This document shows positions 44,122 to 52,278 of a DNA stretch of 64,000 bases, piece by piece. Position numbers and translations under genes: made by a program. The notes under the pieces are model-generated. The model was given only the letters and a program-made list of their open reading frames with translations, made no database searches and was not told the DNA's origin. Every line of letters begins with the position of its first letter. Within the stretch, counting starts at the first letter, position 1. This stretch comes from D2472 sp964275585. Its GTDB lineage: Bacteria > Pseudomonadota > Gammaproteobacteria > Magnimaribacterales > D2472. The stretch is from NCBI GenBank assembly GCA_964275585.1, contig CAXYCJ010000003.1:1-64000 (forward strand), read 5' to 3'.

Positions 44122-44533
44122 AGCCAGTGGTTATAATGCCAACTTTCTGAATACCTAAACTTTGGATACTTGCCATCCCCTTAGCAACAAAATTAAATGG
44201 AACATTTGCATCACTCTTAAAAACAATTTCAATGTCAGGGTTTGCTTGGTAGATAATATTAGCTTTATTTTTTAATTCCCTCAGAGAGATTGGTAATTCT
44301 TCCTCTCCAAGATTAAGAAAATATTTACCGGTACTATCAATTGATATAACCAAAGGCTCACTAGAAATAGACATTTTAGTGGTATCAGTTGTTGGAAGAT
44401 CAACCTCAATTCCTTGGATTAATAATGGTGATAAAACCATAAAGATAATCAATAGCACCAGCATGACATCAATGTATGGCACTACATTAATTTCAGCATT
44501 TAATTTTTTTCTTTTACCAATTCGATATATCAA
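44111..44533 (-). CDS. tolR: Tol-Pal proton-channel subunit TolR
   Basis: ExbD/TolR-family inner-membrane protein. The 140 residues contain one membrane helix with the proton-handling Asp in VVPYIDVMLVLLIIFMVL (about residue 23), followed by a periplasmic domain (VDLPTTDTTKMSISSEPLVI). It overlaps tolQ by four bases and tolA by eleven. Confidence 0.96.
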   Translation of the reverse strand: MIYRIGKRKKLNAEINVVPYIDVMLVLLIIFMVLSPLLIQGIEVDLPTTDTTKMSISSEPLVISIDSTGKYFLNLGEEELPISLRELKNKANIIYQANPDIEIVFKSDANVPFNFVAKGMASIQSLGIQKVGIITTGYDS

Positions 44534-45210
44534 AGCTTTGTTTTAACTGTTTGTCTGTAAAGTATACTTGCTAGCTCTTCGCCAAATACTGAAGATTGTT
44601 GAAGTTGAGAGTCTGATTCGGAGGCAAATTTATTGTATGCAACAACTGCCGGAATTGCTGCAAATAAACCAAGTGCAGTTGCAACCAGGGCTTCTGAAAT
44701 ACCTGGGGCAACAGCATTAATAGTTGCTTGCGTAGCATCTGAAAGACCTTGGAATGAATTAATAATGCCCCACACTGTTCCAAACAGCCCAACATAGGGG
44801 CTAACTGAACCAACGTTAGCAAGGAAAGGAAGATGGTGCATCAATGATTCTTCCTCTCGTGCCAAAGAAACACGAATCGCACGATTAACACTCTCTAAGT
44901 CCTCAATTGTGATTTTCTGACCATCTCCTAGTCTTAAAAATTCATTAAACCCATGCTTGAAAACACTAAGGGAGCCAACCAGCTTCTCTCGAGGAATATC
45001 TTTTATACTATCATGCAGTTCACTTAAGTCCTTGCCAGACCAAAATTGCTCTTCGAAAGAAGAGTTAGCTGCTTTGATTCTATTTAAATTAAAATATCTT
45101 TCAAAAATTACTATCCAGGATACAACAGAAATAATTATTAAAATAACCATGACAGCTTGAACTATAAAACTAGCTTGAAGGAATAAATCTATTACAGAAA
45201 AGTCATTCAT
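44530..45210 (-). CDS. tolQ: Tol-Pal proton-channel subunit TolQ
   Basis: ExbB/TolQ-family protein forming the proton channel with TolR. The 226-residue product has three membrane helices: about residues 12-35 (VQAVMVILIIISVVSWIVIF), PFLANVGSVSPYVGLFGTVWGI near 127-148, and ALVATALGLFAAIPAVVAYN near 170-190. Located six bases after ybgC. Confidence 0.97.
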   Translation of the reverse strand: MNDFSVIDLFLQASFIVQAVMVILIIISVVSWIVIFERYFNLNRIKAANSSFEEQFWSGKDLSELHDSIKDIPREKLVGSLSVFKHGFNEFLRLGDGQKITIEDLESVNRAIRVSLAREEESLMHHLPFLANVGSVSPYVGLFGTVWGIINSFQGLSDATQATINAVAPGISEALVATALGLFAAIPAVVAYNKFASESDSQLQQSSVFGEELASILYRQTVKTKL

Positions 45211-45216
45211 TATGTT

Positions 45217-45636
45217 CTACCTAAATAAATCTAATAGTTTTTGTGGAAAAGCTTTTGGCTTACCTATATCTCTTCTAAGGTAGCATACCTCAACGATTCC
45301 ATCGCAAATGAGTGTATCATTTTTTAATCTCAAAGCAGATTGAAAAAATTTTATACGGGCTTTGCTAATAAGCTCAACCTCACTTTTTATTACCAGCTGA
45401 TCATCTAACTTCGCTGAGTTACGATAGTTTAAAATAATTGACTTAACTATATAAGTCTCTTTATTAAGCAATGCATCTACTTGGGAAAGCTTATGATCTA
45501 TAAGAAACTGAGATCTTGCTCTCTCAAAATATTTTAAATAATTTGCATGGTATACAACCCCTTGAAAATCTGTGTCTTCAATAAAAACCTTGCAAAGAAA
45601 GTCCTTACACTTGAAAAGTTGATTCATGTTGCTCAA
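45217..45636 (-). CDS. ybgC: Acyl-CoA thioesterase YbgC (Tol-Pal associated)
   Basis: Hotdog-fold thioesterase acting on short-chain or phospholipid-related acyl-CoA. The 139-residue protein has the 4-hydroxybenzoyl-CoA thioesterase-type active site EDTDFQGVVYHANYLKYFER (about residues 20-39) with catalytic Asp and His. It overlaps the preceding nuclease gene by up to 32 bases; a second ATG at 45627 is also possible. First gene of the tol-pal set, as in E. coli. Confidence 0.94.
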   Translation of the reverse strand: MSNMNQLFKCKDFLCKVFIEDTDFQGVVYHANYLKYFERARSQFLIDHKLSQVDALLNKETYIVKSIILNYRNSAKLDDQLVIKSEVELISKARIKFFQSALRLKNDTLICDGIVEVCYLRRDIGKPKAFPQKLLDLFR

Positions 45637-46027
45637 TATCTACTTGAAAAAGGTGCCTAAGAATTTCAACAAAGTCTTCCCACATCAAATCAATTGTCAT
45701 AGGTGAAAATTCAAGCTCAGATGATAATGCTCCAGCTAAAATTCTTACTTTGATTGGACGACGATTAAATTTATACACTAAGGCTGGAAAGCCACCCTCG
45801 GCGGTAGCTGCTAAAACTTGATCCCACCATTCAGAAGATGGTTCAGCTCCATCGCCATACCTTTTGCATTCAATGCACCATCTTCCAAGTTTCAAATCTG
45901 GTAATTCTTTCGTGCGAGTTTGCTCTAATATCCTCTTCACGGGCTGTTTTAAATCTAACTGTTCCATCAATAAGTTACCAATTTCTCTTTCAAAATTAGC
46001 ACCTTTTGTTCTAGAATTAATTGCCAA
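45605..46027 (-). CDS. Putative PD-(D/E)XK nuclease, Holliday-junction-resolvase-like
   Basis: A 140-residue protein with a PD-(D/E)XK nuclease pattern: KGANFEREIGNLL (E13), ELPDLKLG (D44), WCIECKRYGDG (E53-x-K55), and a following SSEWWDQVLAA with a conserved-type Gln. This layout resembles archaeal Hjc and small phage endonucleases. It sits between yebC (2-bp gap) and ybgC, exactly where ruvC-ruvA-ruvB lie in Pseudomonas and relatives, and no ruv gene is in the window. Its role as a junction resolvase is inferred from fold and position; it could be another DNA repair or phage-derived nuclease. Confidence 0.72.
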   Translation of the reverse strand: MAINSRTKGANFEREIGNLLMEQLDLKQPVKRILEQTRTKELPDLKLGRWCIECKRYGDGAEPSSEWWDQVLAATAEGGFPALVYKFNRRPIKVRILAGALSSELEFSPMTIDLMWEDFVEILRHLFQVDIEQHESTFQV

Positions 46028-46029
46028 AA

Positions 46030-46767
46030 CTACTCCTCAACTTCAAAACTATCAGGGAATTCTGCATTAGTATGAACTTCTTGAACATCATCTAAATCAT
46101 CCATAAAATCCATGATCTTTAATACTTTTTCAGCTTCTTCTTGATCCAGGTGAATAAGGGTTTCGGCTCTCATGGTTACTTCAGTATTCAAGGTCTCAAC
46201 TGCTTTAGCCTTTAATGCCTCAGCAACGATGGAAAGGTTTGAAGGAGCTGTGATCACTTCATAGAAATCATCTATAACAGTAAAATCTTCAGCACCTGCA
46301 TCAAGTACAATTTCCATAATTAAGTCTTCACTATGAGATGTTGAGACATGGATAACTCCTAATTTATTAAACAGGTAGGCAACTGAACCATCTGTGCCCA
46401 TGTTGCCACCAAATTTAGAAAAAGCATGGCGTACATCTGCTACTGTCCTATTTCTATTATCTGTCATAGTTTCAACTAGAATAGCAACTCCGTTTGGTCC
46501 ATATCCCTCAAAAGTAAGCTCTTCAATGATTCCCATCTCCCCTGTACCAGAACCTTTTTGAATGGCTCTTTTAATTGTATCTTTTGGCATATTAGCTGCA
46601 TTAGCTTTATCCAAGGCTAATCTTAACCTTGGGTTATCATCAGGATCTGGTCCGCCCTTAGCAGCAACTGTAATTTCTCTTATAACTTTTGTCCAAACTT
46701 TTCCTCTGGAAGCATCTTGTCTTGCTTTTCTGTGCTTAATGTTTGCCCATTTAGAGTGACCTGCCAT
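46030..46767 (-). CDS. yebC: YebC/PmpR family protein
   Basis: YebC/TACO1-family proteins have been described as transcription regulators and more recently as factors that relieve ribosome stalling at proline stretches. The 245-residue product (E. coli 246) starts MAGHSKWANIKHRKARQDA and has GPDPDDNPRLRLALDKANAANMP and FEGYGPNGVAILVE. In many bacteria it precedes ruvC; here it precedes the PD-(D/E)XK gene. Confidence 0.96.
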   Translation of the reverse strand: MAGHSKWANIKHRKARQDASRGKVWTKVIREITVAAKGGPDPDDNPRLRLALDKANAANMPKDTIKRAIQKGSGTGEMGIIEELTFEGYGPNGVAILVETMTDNRNRTVADVRHAFSKFGGNMGTDGSVAYLFNKLGVIHVSTSHSEDLIMEIVLDAGAEDFTVIDDFYEVITAPSNLSIVAEALKAKAVETLNTEVTMRAETLIHLDQEEAEKVLKIMDFMDDLDDVQEVHTNAEFPDSFEVEE

Positions 46768-46770
46768 TAT

Positions 46771-48534
46771 TTAGTCCTTCTCAACAATTGATTGAATATG
46801 AATCTCCTCTAATTGCTTCTTATCAATCGCTCCAGGGGCATCAGTCAATAAGCATGAAGCGCTTTGTGTTTTTGGAAATGCAATAACATCCCTAATATTA
46901 GTTGTATTGGATAAGAGCATAGCGATTCTATCTAAACCAAAAGCAATACCTCCATGAGGCGGACAGCCTGATGACAAGGCTGCCAATAAAAAACCAAATT
47001 TTTTCTCAGCTTCGTGAGATGGGATTCCTAAGATATTAAAAATTTCACTTTGCATAATTGGATCATGAACTCTTAAAGAGCCTCCTCCTAACTCATAACC
47101 ATTTAAAACAAAATCATAGGCGCAGGCCAAAGACTCATCTGGGTTAGCTGTTAATTGTTCTAAAGTAACAGCTGGAAGGGTAAAGGGGTGATGCAATGAA
47201 GTAAGGTTATTTTCTTTATTCCTTTCAAACATTGGGAAATCAATAACCCAACATGGAGCCCATTCAGAAACATTTAATTTTAAGTCTTCTCCTAATTTTT
47301 TTATTAAAGAGCTCATTGATAAATTCACAATATTTGCATTACCAGCACCAAAGAAAATCATGTCATCATTTTTAACTTTTAGGGCAGAAGTAATCGAATC
47401 AATGGTCTCTTGCTGAAGAAACTTTAAAATTGGCGATTGCAATCCATTTTCTTCACCTAATGCTACTACCTTTATGTAAGCAAGTCCTTTGGCTCCTAAC
47501 GTTCCTACAAAATCCGTATATTCATCAATTTTCTTTCTAGTCAGAACTGCTGCACCTGGAACTCGCAATGCCACAACTCTTGCAGCTGGATCGTTTGCAG
47601 GACCAGAAAAAACTTTAAATTCTTCATGCTTAACTAATGCAGAGATGTCCTCTAGCTTTAGTGGAATTCTAAGATCTGGCTTATCACAACCATATTGAGC
47701 AATTGCATCTTTGTATGTAATGCGGGGTATTTCAGCGACTTCGTAATTTGTAAACTCTGATAAAAGTGAAGTAATCAGTTCCTCACCCAGATTCATAATA
47801 TCCTCGGTATTGATAAAAGAAGCTTCAATATCTACTTGAGTAAATTCTGGCTGTCTATCTGCGCGAAGATCCTCATCCCTAAAACATCTAGCAATTTGAT
47901 AATACTTATCAAGGCCACCAATCATCAACAGTTGTTTAAAAAGCTGCGGTGATTGAGGCAAAGCAAAAAAATCGCCTGGATGAACTCGACTAGGAACCAA
48001 GTAATCACGAGCACCCTCAGGAGTGGCTCTGGTTAAAATAGGTGTTTCTATTTCATTATAATTATTGACCTCCAAAACAGATCTAATCTTAGAAGTAATT
48101 TTTGCTCTCTTTATCAACCTTGCGCTTACTTCAGGGCGCCTTAAATCAAGAAATCTATTTTTTAATCTAATATCCTCACTAACCTCCTGGTACTCATCTA
48201 AGGGAAATTTTGGAGTATCTGCTTTGCTGTAAATCAATAAATGTTTTGCTTCAATTTCAATTTCTCCTGTTTCCATTTTGGGATTAATAGCTCCTTCAAT
48301 TCTAGGTATGACCGAGCCTTTAACATTGACAACAAATTCACTCCTGCATGAGTCAGCTAAATCAAAGACTTCCTTAGAAGCAGGATTAAAGACTACCTGA
48401 ACAATCCCATGTAGATCTCTAATGTCTAAAAATATTACTCCGCCATGATCTCGTCTTTTATGTACCCAACCAGATATTTCAATGTCTTTTCCAATATCTA
48501 AGCTTGTAATATCTCCGCAATAATGTGATCGCAT
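46771..48534 (-). CDS. aspS: Aspartyl-tRNA synthetase
   Basis: Bacterial-type AspRS with anticodon-binding OB domain, catalytic core and GAD insertion. The ATG at 48534 gives MRSHYCGDITS, the family N-terminus (587 residues, E. coli 590); an ATG 18 bases upstream overlaps the zinc-ribbon gene. Motifs: FLDLRRPEVSARLIKRAKI, the class II motif 2 RCFRDEDLRADRQPEFTQVD (about residue 213), and motif 3 GLDRIAMLLSNTTNIRDVIAFPK. Whether it also charges tRNA-Asn cannot be told; no gatCAB is in the window. Confidence 0.95.
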   Translation of the reverse strand: MRSHYCGDITSLDIGKDIEISGWVHKRRDHGGVIFLDIRDLHGIVQVVFNPASKEVFDLADSCRSEFVVNVKGSVIPRIEGAINPKMETGEIEIEAKHLLIYSKADTPKFPLDEYQEVSEDIRLKNRFLDLRRPEVSARLIKRAKITSKIRSVLEVNNYNEIETPILTRATPEGARDYLVPSRVHPGDFFALPQSPQLFKQLLMIGGLDKYYQIARCFRDEDLRADRQPEFTQVDIEASFINTEDIMNLGEELITSLLSEFTNYEVAEIPRITYKDAIAQYGCDKPDLRIPLKLEDISALVKHEEFKVFSGPANDPAARVVALRVPGAAVLTRKKIDEYTDFVGTLGAKGLAYIKVVALGEENGLQSPILKFLQQETIDSITSALKVKNDDMIFFGAGNANIVNLSMSSLIKKLGEDLKLNVSEWAPCWVIDFPMFERNKENNLTSLHHPFTLPAVTLEQLTANPDESLACAYDFVLNGYELGGGSLRVHDPIMQSEIFNILGIPSHEAEKKFGFLLAALSSGCPPHGGIAFGLDRIAMLLSNTTNIRDVIAFPKTQSASCLLTDAPGAIDKKQLEEIHIQSIVEKD

Positions 48535-48538
48535 GCTT

Positions 48539-48835
48539 TTAACTTTCTTCATTAGGCTTCTTTTTTAAAATTTTTGATGTACCGGTAGTTTTTTTAGTTT
48601 CTTTAGGCGTATCTGACTTATGCTCCTTATTGTCTACTATATTCTTTTTAGCACCAGTTTTAAAATCAGTTTCATACCACCCGCCGCCCTTTAATCTAAA
48701 TGAAGGAGCAGATACTAGTTTTTGTAGAGATTTTTCATTGCATTCTGGGCAAGTTTTAATAGGGTTATCAGAAAATTTTTGAATTATTTCTAATTGATGC
48801 CCGCATTTCGAGCATTTATAATCATAAATAGGCAT
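48539..48835 (-). CDS. FmdB-family zinc-ribbon protein
   Basis: A 98-residue protein with an N-terminal zinc ribbon (YKCSKCGHQLEII, then KTCPECNEKSLQKLVSAPSFR, residues about 5-50), the GGGWYETDFK motif and a lysine-rich disordered tail. FmdB/putative-regulatory zinc-ribbon proteins commonly precede aspS in proteobacteria, as here. The function is unknown; it has been suggested to be regulatory or ribosome-associated. Confidence 0.9.
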   Translation of the reverse strand: MPIYDYKCSKCGHQLEIIQKFSDNPIKTCPECNEKSLQKLVSAPSFRLKGGGWYETDFKTGAKKNIVDNKEHKSDTPKETKKTTGTSKILKKKPNEES

Positions 48836-48888
48836 AAGCGTCTAAAAAAATATAGAATTATAAACTAAATGAAAACTCAAATATAAAA

Positions 48889-50169
48889 ATGTTTTGGACT
48901 AAGACCTTTATCCCCACATTAAAAGATGCCCCTCAAGATGCAGAAGTAATTAGTCATCAATTAATGCTGAGAGCTGGAATGATTAGAAAAGTGGCATCTG
49001 GAATATATACATGGCTTCCACTTGGTTTAAAGGTACTAAGAAAAATTGAAAACATTGTAAGAGAAGAAATGAATCTGACTGGTGCGCAAGAAGTTTTAAT
49101 GCCAATGGTTCAGCCTAGAGAGTTATGGGAGGAAACAAAAAGATGGGACAAAATGGGTCCTGAGCTTTTAAGAATAAAGGATAGGCACGACAGAGATTTT
49201 TGTTTAGGGCCTACTCATGAGGAAGTTATTACTGATGTTATTAGGAGTAATCTTAGGAGCTATAAAGAATTGCCTTTAAACGTTTATCAAATTCAAACTA
49301 AATTTAGAGATGAGATTAGACCTCGTTATGGGGTAATGAGGGGTAGAGAATTCTTAATGAAAGATTCATATAGTTTCGACATTGATGAGATATCTTTAAA
49401 TGCTAGCTATCTTTCAATGAGAGAGGCCTATAAAAGAATTATTGAAAGAATAGGACTTGAATACAAAATAGTTAAAGCTGATTCAGGGGCAATAGGCGGT
49501 GATACATCTGAAGAATTTCATGTCTTAGCAGAAAACGGTGAAGATACCATTGCTATCAGTAATGAGTCTGAATTTGCTATTAATAGTGAACTACTTCTGA
49601 AAGATAATGAGGATATATCTTCGCTTGAGGGTAAGCCTTCTCCAGATGGAAAGGGAACTATTCAAATTAAAAAAGGAATAGAGGTAGGTCATATTTTTCA
49701 ACTTGGAGAAGTTTATACCGATATTATGAAAGCAAACGTTCTAACCAAAGATGGTAAAGCTCAAAATTTATTTATGGGTTGTTATGGTATTGGGGTTTCT
49801 AGACTAGTCGCTGCATCAATAGAACAAAATAATGATGATAAAGGAATTATTTGGCCTGAAAATATTGCTCCTTATGAAGTAAACATTATTGCCATTGGTT
49901 ATGATAAAGAGTCGAAAATAAAACAAGCATCTCTTGATCTATATTGGGAGCTTTCCTTGATGGGGTATGAAGTTCTAATAGATGACAGAAAAGATGGCTA
50001 TGGAACTAAGATGAAAGATGCTGAGTTAATAGGAGTTCCCATCAATGTCATAATTGGAAAGAAATTCTTAGAAAGCCAAGAAATTGAGTTAAAACATAGA
50101 GATGGCCAGAGCTCAACTAATAATATATCTGATATTAAAACAATTTTTGAGCATTACAAAGATAGATAA
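48889..50169 (+). CDS. proS: Prolyl-tRNA synthetase, short form without INS editing domain
   Basis: Class II synthetase charging tRNA-Pro. The 426 residues begin MFWTKTFIPTLKDAPQDAEVISHQLMLRAG and keep FCLGPTHEEVITDVIR, FRDEIRPRYGVMRGREFLMKDSYSFD and GCYGIGVSRLVAA. The roughly 180-residue editing insertion of E. coli ProS (572) is missing: only about 70 residues separate GGDTSEEFHVLAENGED from GHIFQLG. This alphaproteobacterial/mitochondrial-like layout is not the usual one in gammaproteobacteria. Its stop abuts that of the convergent thiolase gene. Confidence 0.93.
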   Translation: MFWTKTFIPTLKDAPQDAEVISHQLMLRAGMIRKVASGIYTWLPLGLKVLRKIENIVREEMNLTGAQEVLMPMVQPRELWEETKRWDKMGPELLRIKDRHDRDFCLGPTHEEVITDVIRSNLRSYKELPLNVYQIQTKFRDEIRPRYGVMRGREFLMKDSYSFDIDEISLNASYLSMREAYKRIIERIGLEYKIVKADSGAIGGDTSEEFHVLAENGEDTIAISNESEFAINSELLLKDNEDISSLEGKPSPDGKGTIQIKKGIEVGHIFQLGEVYTDIMKANVLTKDGKAQNLFMGCYGIGVSRLVAASIEQNNDDKGIIWPENIAPYEVNIIAIGYDKESKIKQASLDLYWELSLMGYEVLIDDRKDGYGTKMKDAELIGVPINVIIGKKFLESQEIELKHRDGQSSTNNISDIKTIFEHYKDR

Positions 50170-51348
50170 TTAAATTCTCTCAATAATCGTCGCGTTAGCT
50201 GTTCCGCCGCCTTCACATATTGCCTGAAGACCATACCTACCATTGGTACGTTCTAATTCATGAAGTAAGGTTGTCATTAATTTTGCTCCGGTCGCACCTA
50301 AAGGGTGCCCAAGTGCCATTGCTCCCCCATTTACATTAAGTTTATTCATGTCTGCCTTCAAATCAATTGCCCAAGAAAGAGGCACTGGAGCAAAAGCTTC
50401 ATTAACTTCATATAAATCTATATCATCAATATTTAGATTTGCTGCTTTTAATACTTTGTGGGAAGCCGGTATTGGCCCGCCCAACATCAGGATTGGGTCA
50501 TCTCCCACAACACTAATAGCAGTTATTTTAGCCCTAGGGTCAGTTTTAACTTTCTTTAAACCCTCATCATTACAAATCATAACTGCAGCTGCACCATCAG
50601 TTATTTGACTGGCATTGCCAGCAGTAATGACTCCGCCATCGGTAACTGATTTCAAGCCTGCTAGAGCCTCAAGATTAGCATCATAGCGAATGCCCTCATC
50701 TAAAAAAACCATATCTGTTTTGCCTTCAGCATTTTTAGCTTGCATGGGTAAGATTTCTCTATCAAAATATTTTCCTTCTACGGCTGCGATTGCTTTTTGA
50801 TGGCTGCTAAAAGCAAATGCGTCCAAGTCTTCTCTAGACAGGTTCCATTTTTTAGCCATCAGCTCAGCACCTGTAAACTGTGAAAAGAAAATACCTGGAT
50901 ATCTAGCTTTCATACCCTCAGAATCAAATGGCACACCGTGACCAGCTTCATAACCATCCTTTATACTAGCGCCAATTGGAACCATGGACATATTTTCTAC
51001 ACCCCCACCTATAACAACATCTTGAGTACCTGACATCACGGCTTGAATTGCAAAATGGATTGCTTGCTGTGATGAGCCGCATTGCCTATCAACTGAAGTT
51101 CCTGGAACAGATTCTGGTAAACTTGAAGCTAAGATTGCATTTCTAGCAACATTGCCTGACTGAGCGCCTACTTGATCAACGCAGCCAAAGATTACATCAT
51201 CAATTAATGCAGGATCAATGCCTGTTTGCAAGACAAGCTCATCCAAAACTTTAGCTCCAAGATCTGCAGGGTGCCATTGACTTAGGCTTCCGTTTTTCTT
51301 TCCTCCAGCTGTTCTGACTGCTGAAACTATATATGCATTATTTGACAT
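50170..51348 (-). CDS. Thiolase (acetyl-CoA acyltransferase, FadA-type)
   Basis: Degradative thiolase that cleaves 3-ketoacyl-CoA. The 392-residue protein carries the nucleophile C90 in VDRQCGSSQQAIHF, the NEAFA motif (VNEAFAPVPLSW), the general-base His in NGGAMALGHPLGATGAK, and the second Cys in CEGGGTANATI. The wording of these motifs resembles actinobacterial FadA5/FadA6-type thiolases. It is a single gene here, with an AGGAGAG ribosome-binding site and a palindrome over its candidate promoter, so it may be regulated with the acyl-CoA ligase operon. Confidence 0.92.
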   Translation of the reverse strand: MSNNAYIVSAVRTAGGKKNGSLSQWHPADLGAKVLDELVLQTGIDPALIDDVIFGCVDQVGAQSGNVARNAILASSLPESVPGTSVDRQCGSSQQAIHFAIQAVMSGTQDVVIGGGVENMSMVPIGASIKDGYEAGHGVPFDSEGMKARYPGIFFSQFTGAELMAKKWNLSREDLDAFAFSSHQKAIAAVEGKYFDREILPMQAKNAEGKTDMVFLDEGIRYDANLEALAGLKSVTDGGVITAGNASQITDGAAAVMICNDEGLKKVKTDPRAKITAISVVGDDPILMLGGPIPASHKVLKAANLNIDDIDLYEVNEAFAPVPLSWAIDLKADMNKLNVNGGAMALGHPLGATGAKLMTTLLHELERTNGRYGLQAICEGGGTANATIIERI

Positions 51349-51372
51349 TACTCTCTCCTAATTAGAAAGAGT

Positions 51373-51417
51373 ATCTTAATCAATTTTTAGCTCACATAAC
51401 AACCTAAAAATATTGAT
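51373..51417 (-). promoter_or_regulatory. Candidate thiolase promoter overlapped by an inverted repeat
   Basis: On the minus strand TTGTTA (51397-51402, 4/6) and TAAGAT (51373-51378, 4/6) are 18 bp apart. An imperfect inverted repeat, ATCAATTTTTAG (51379-51390) against CTAAAAATATTGAT (51404-51417), with a two-base bulge, overlaps the spacer and -35. This looks like a repressor operator. It is not followed by a T-run, so a terminator is less likely. Confidence 0.4.
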
Positions 51418-51482
51418 AAGGTAGATTATCTTGGATTAGATTACGATTTATCTGAACTTTTAGACATAACTTCTAAATAAAA

Positions 51483-52223
51483 TTAGAACTTATAGATAAA
51501 ATTAGTTGAGAATGACTGATCTGATTCATTGGCTAAATCAGGTGGATCTTTATCAATAGATTCGGAAAACTGTATTTGAATATTGAATTTTTTAGAAATT
51601 GGTATATTAAGTGATAGAAGTAATGATGCCTTGAAATCTTCATTTGGCTGATCAATTGAAGGTTGTAAGAATAATGAAGTATCTAAACTTATATCATTAT
51701 TAAAATTAGTTTCTCTATGTACATACATATTTAGCCTATCAGTATCTTTCTTAACTCCATTCAAGGTTTCTTCTTTTTCCTTTAGAATGCTTAATCCCAC
51801 TTTGTATTTCTGAACTTTATTAAATCTAATCCCTGCTCCTATTAAATTTCTTTTTTTATAAGATTGGAAAGGATTTTCAGTAGTCTGAATGTAAGTTTCA
51901 AAATCAAAAGTTCTATCTAATTTCCATAAAATTCTTGCATGTCCAAATGTTGATTCATCTTCGGTTGCATTATCTTTGGTTCGTTCTGATTTATTAAATA
52001 CAAACAGTGATTCTATTGATTCATTGTTTGTAATATATGCAAGTGTGATGTTGAAATCATCTCTATTTTCATTTCCTCTAGATGAATCTAAACTAATACC
52101 AGCAGATCTAAAGGTGCCAAGCTCACCTGAGCGCCTTAATTCTTCAATATCTACTATAGGCTGAGAAAATCCTGAATTAGCCATCAGCATCAAAGAAATA
52201 ATAATTTTTTTAAAGCATGGCAT
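51483..52223 (-). CDS. Predicted outer-membrane beta-barrel protein of unknown function
   Basis: I do not recognise a specific family beyond a loose resemblance to DUF481-like barrels. The 246-residue product has a signal peptide (KKIIISLMLMANSGFSQ), then alternating amphipathic strands (DFNITLAYITNNESIESLFVF, HARILWKLDRTFDFETYIQ, KYKVGLSILKEKEE) and ends in STNFIYKF, an aromatic C-terminus typical of Bam substrates. It lies 55 bp downstream of recA on the same strand, with a palindrome in the gap. Function unknown. Confidence 0.6.
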   Translation of the reverse strand: MPCFKKIIISLMLMANSGFSQPIVDIEELRRSGELGTFRSAGISLDSSRGNENRDDFNITLAYITNNESIESLFVFNKSERTKDNATEDESTFGHARILWKLDRTFDFETYIQTTENPFQSYKKRNLIGAGIRFNKVQKYKVGLSILKEKEETLNGVKKDTDRLNMYVHRETNFNNDISLDTSLFLQPSIDQPNEDFKASLLLSLNIPISKKFNIQIQFSESIDKDPPDLANESDQSFSTNFIYKF

Positions 52224-52235
52224 TAATTAACTAAT

Positions 52236-52264
52236 AACGTATTTAATAATAATTATAATACGTT
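52236..52264. promoter_or_regulatory. Perfect 8-bp inverted repeat between recA and the barrel gene
   Basis: AACGTATT (52236-52243) and AATACGTT (52257-52264) are perfect inverted copies around a 13-base AT-only spacer, and the minus strand contains TATAAT inside. It lies 13-41 bases upstream of the barrel start. No T-run follows on the minus strand, so an operator or promoter site is more likely than a recA terminator. Confidence 0.4.
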
Positions 52265-52278
52265 TGTCTGAAAAGAGA

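Noticed and set aside
48869..48886. Five-codon mini-ORF (MKTQI) ending two bases before the proS ATG
   Set aside because: No ribosome-binding site, no proline codons, and such short ORFs are expected by chance in AT-rich gaps.
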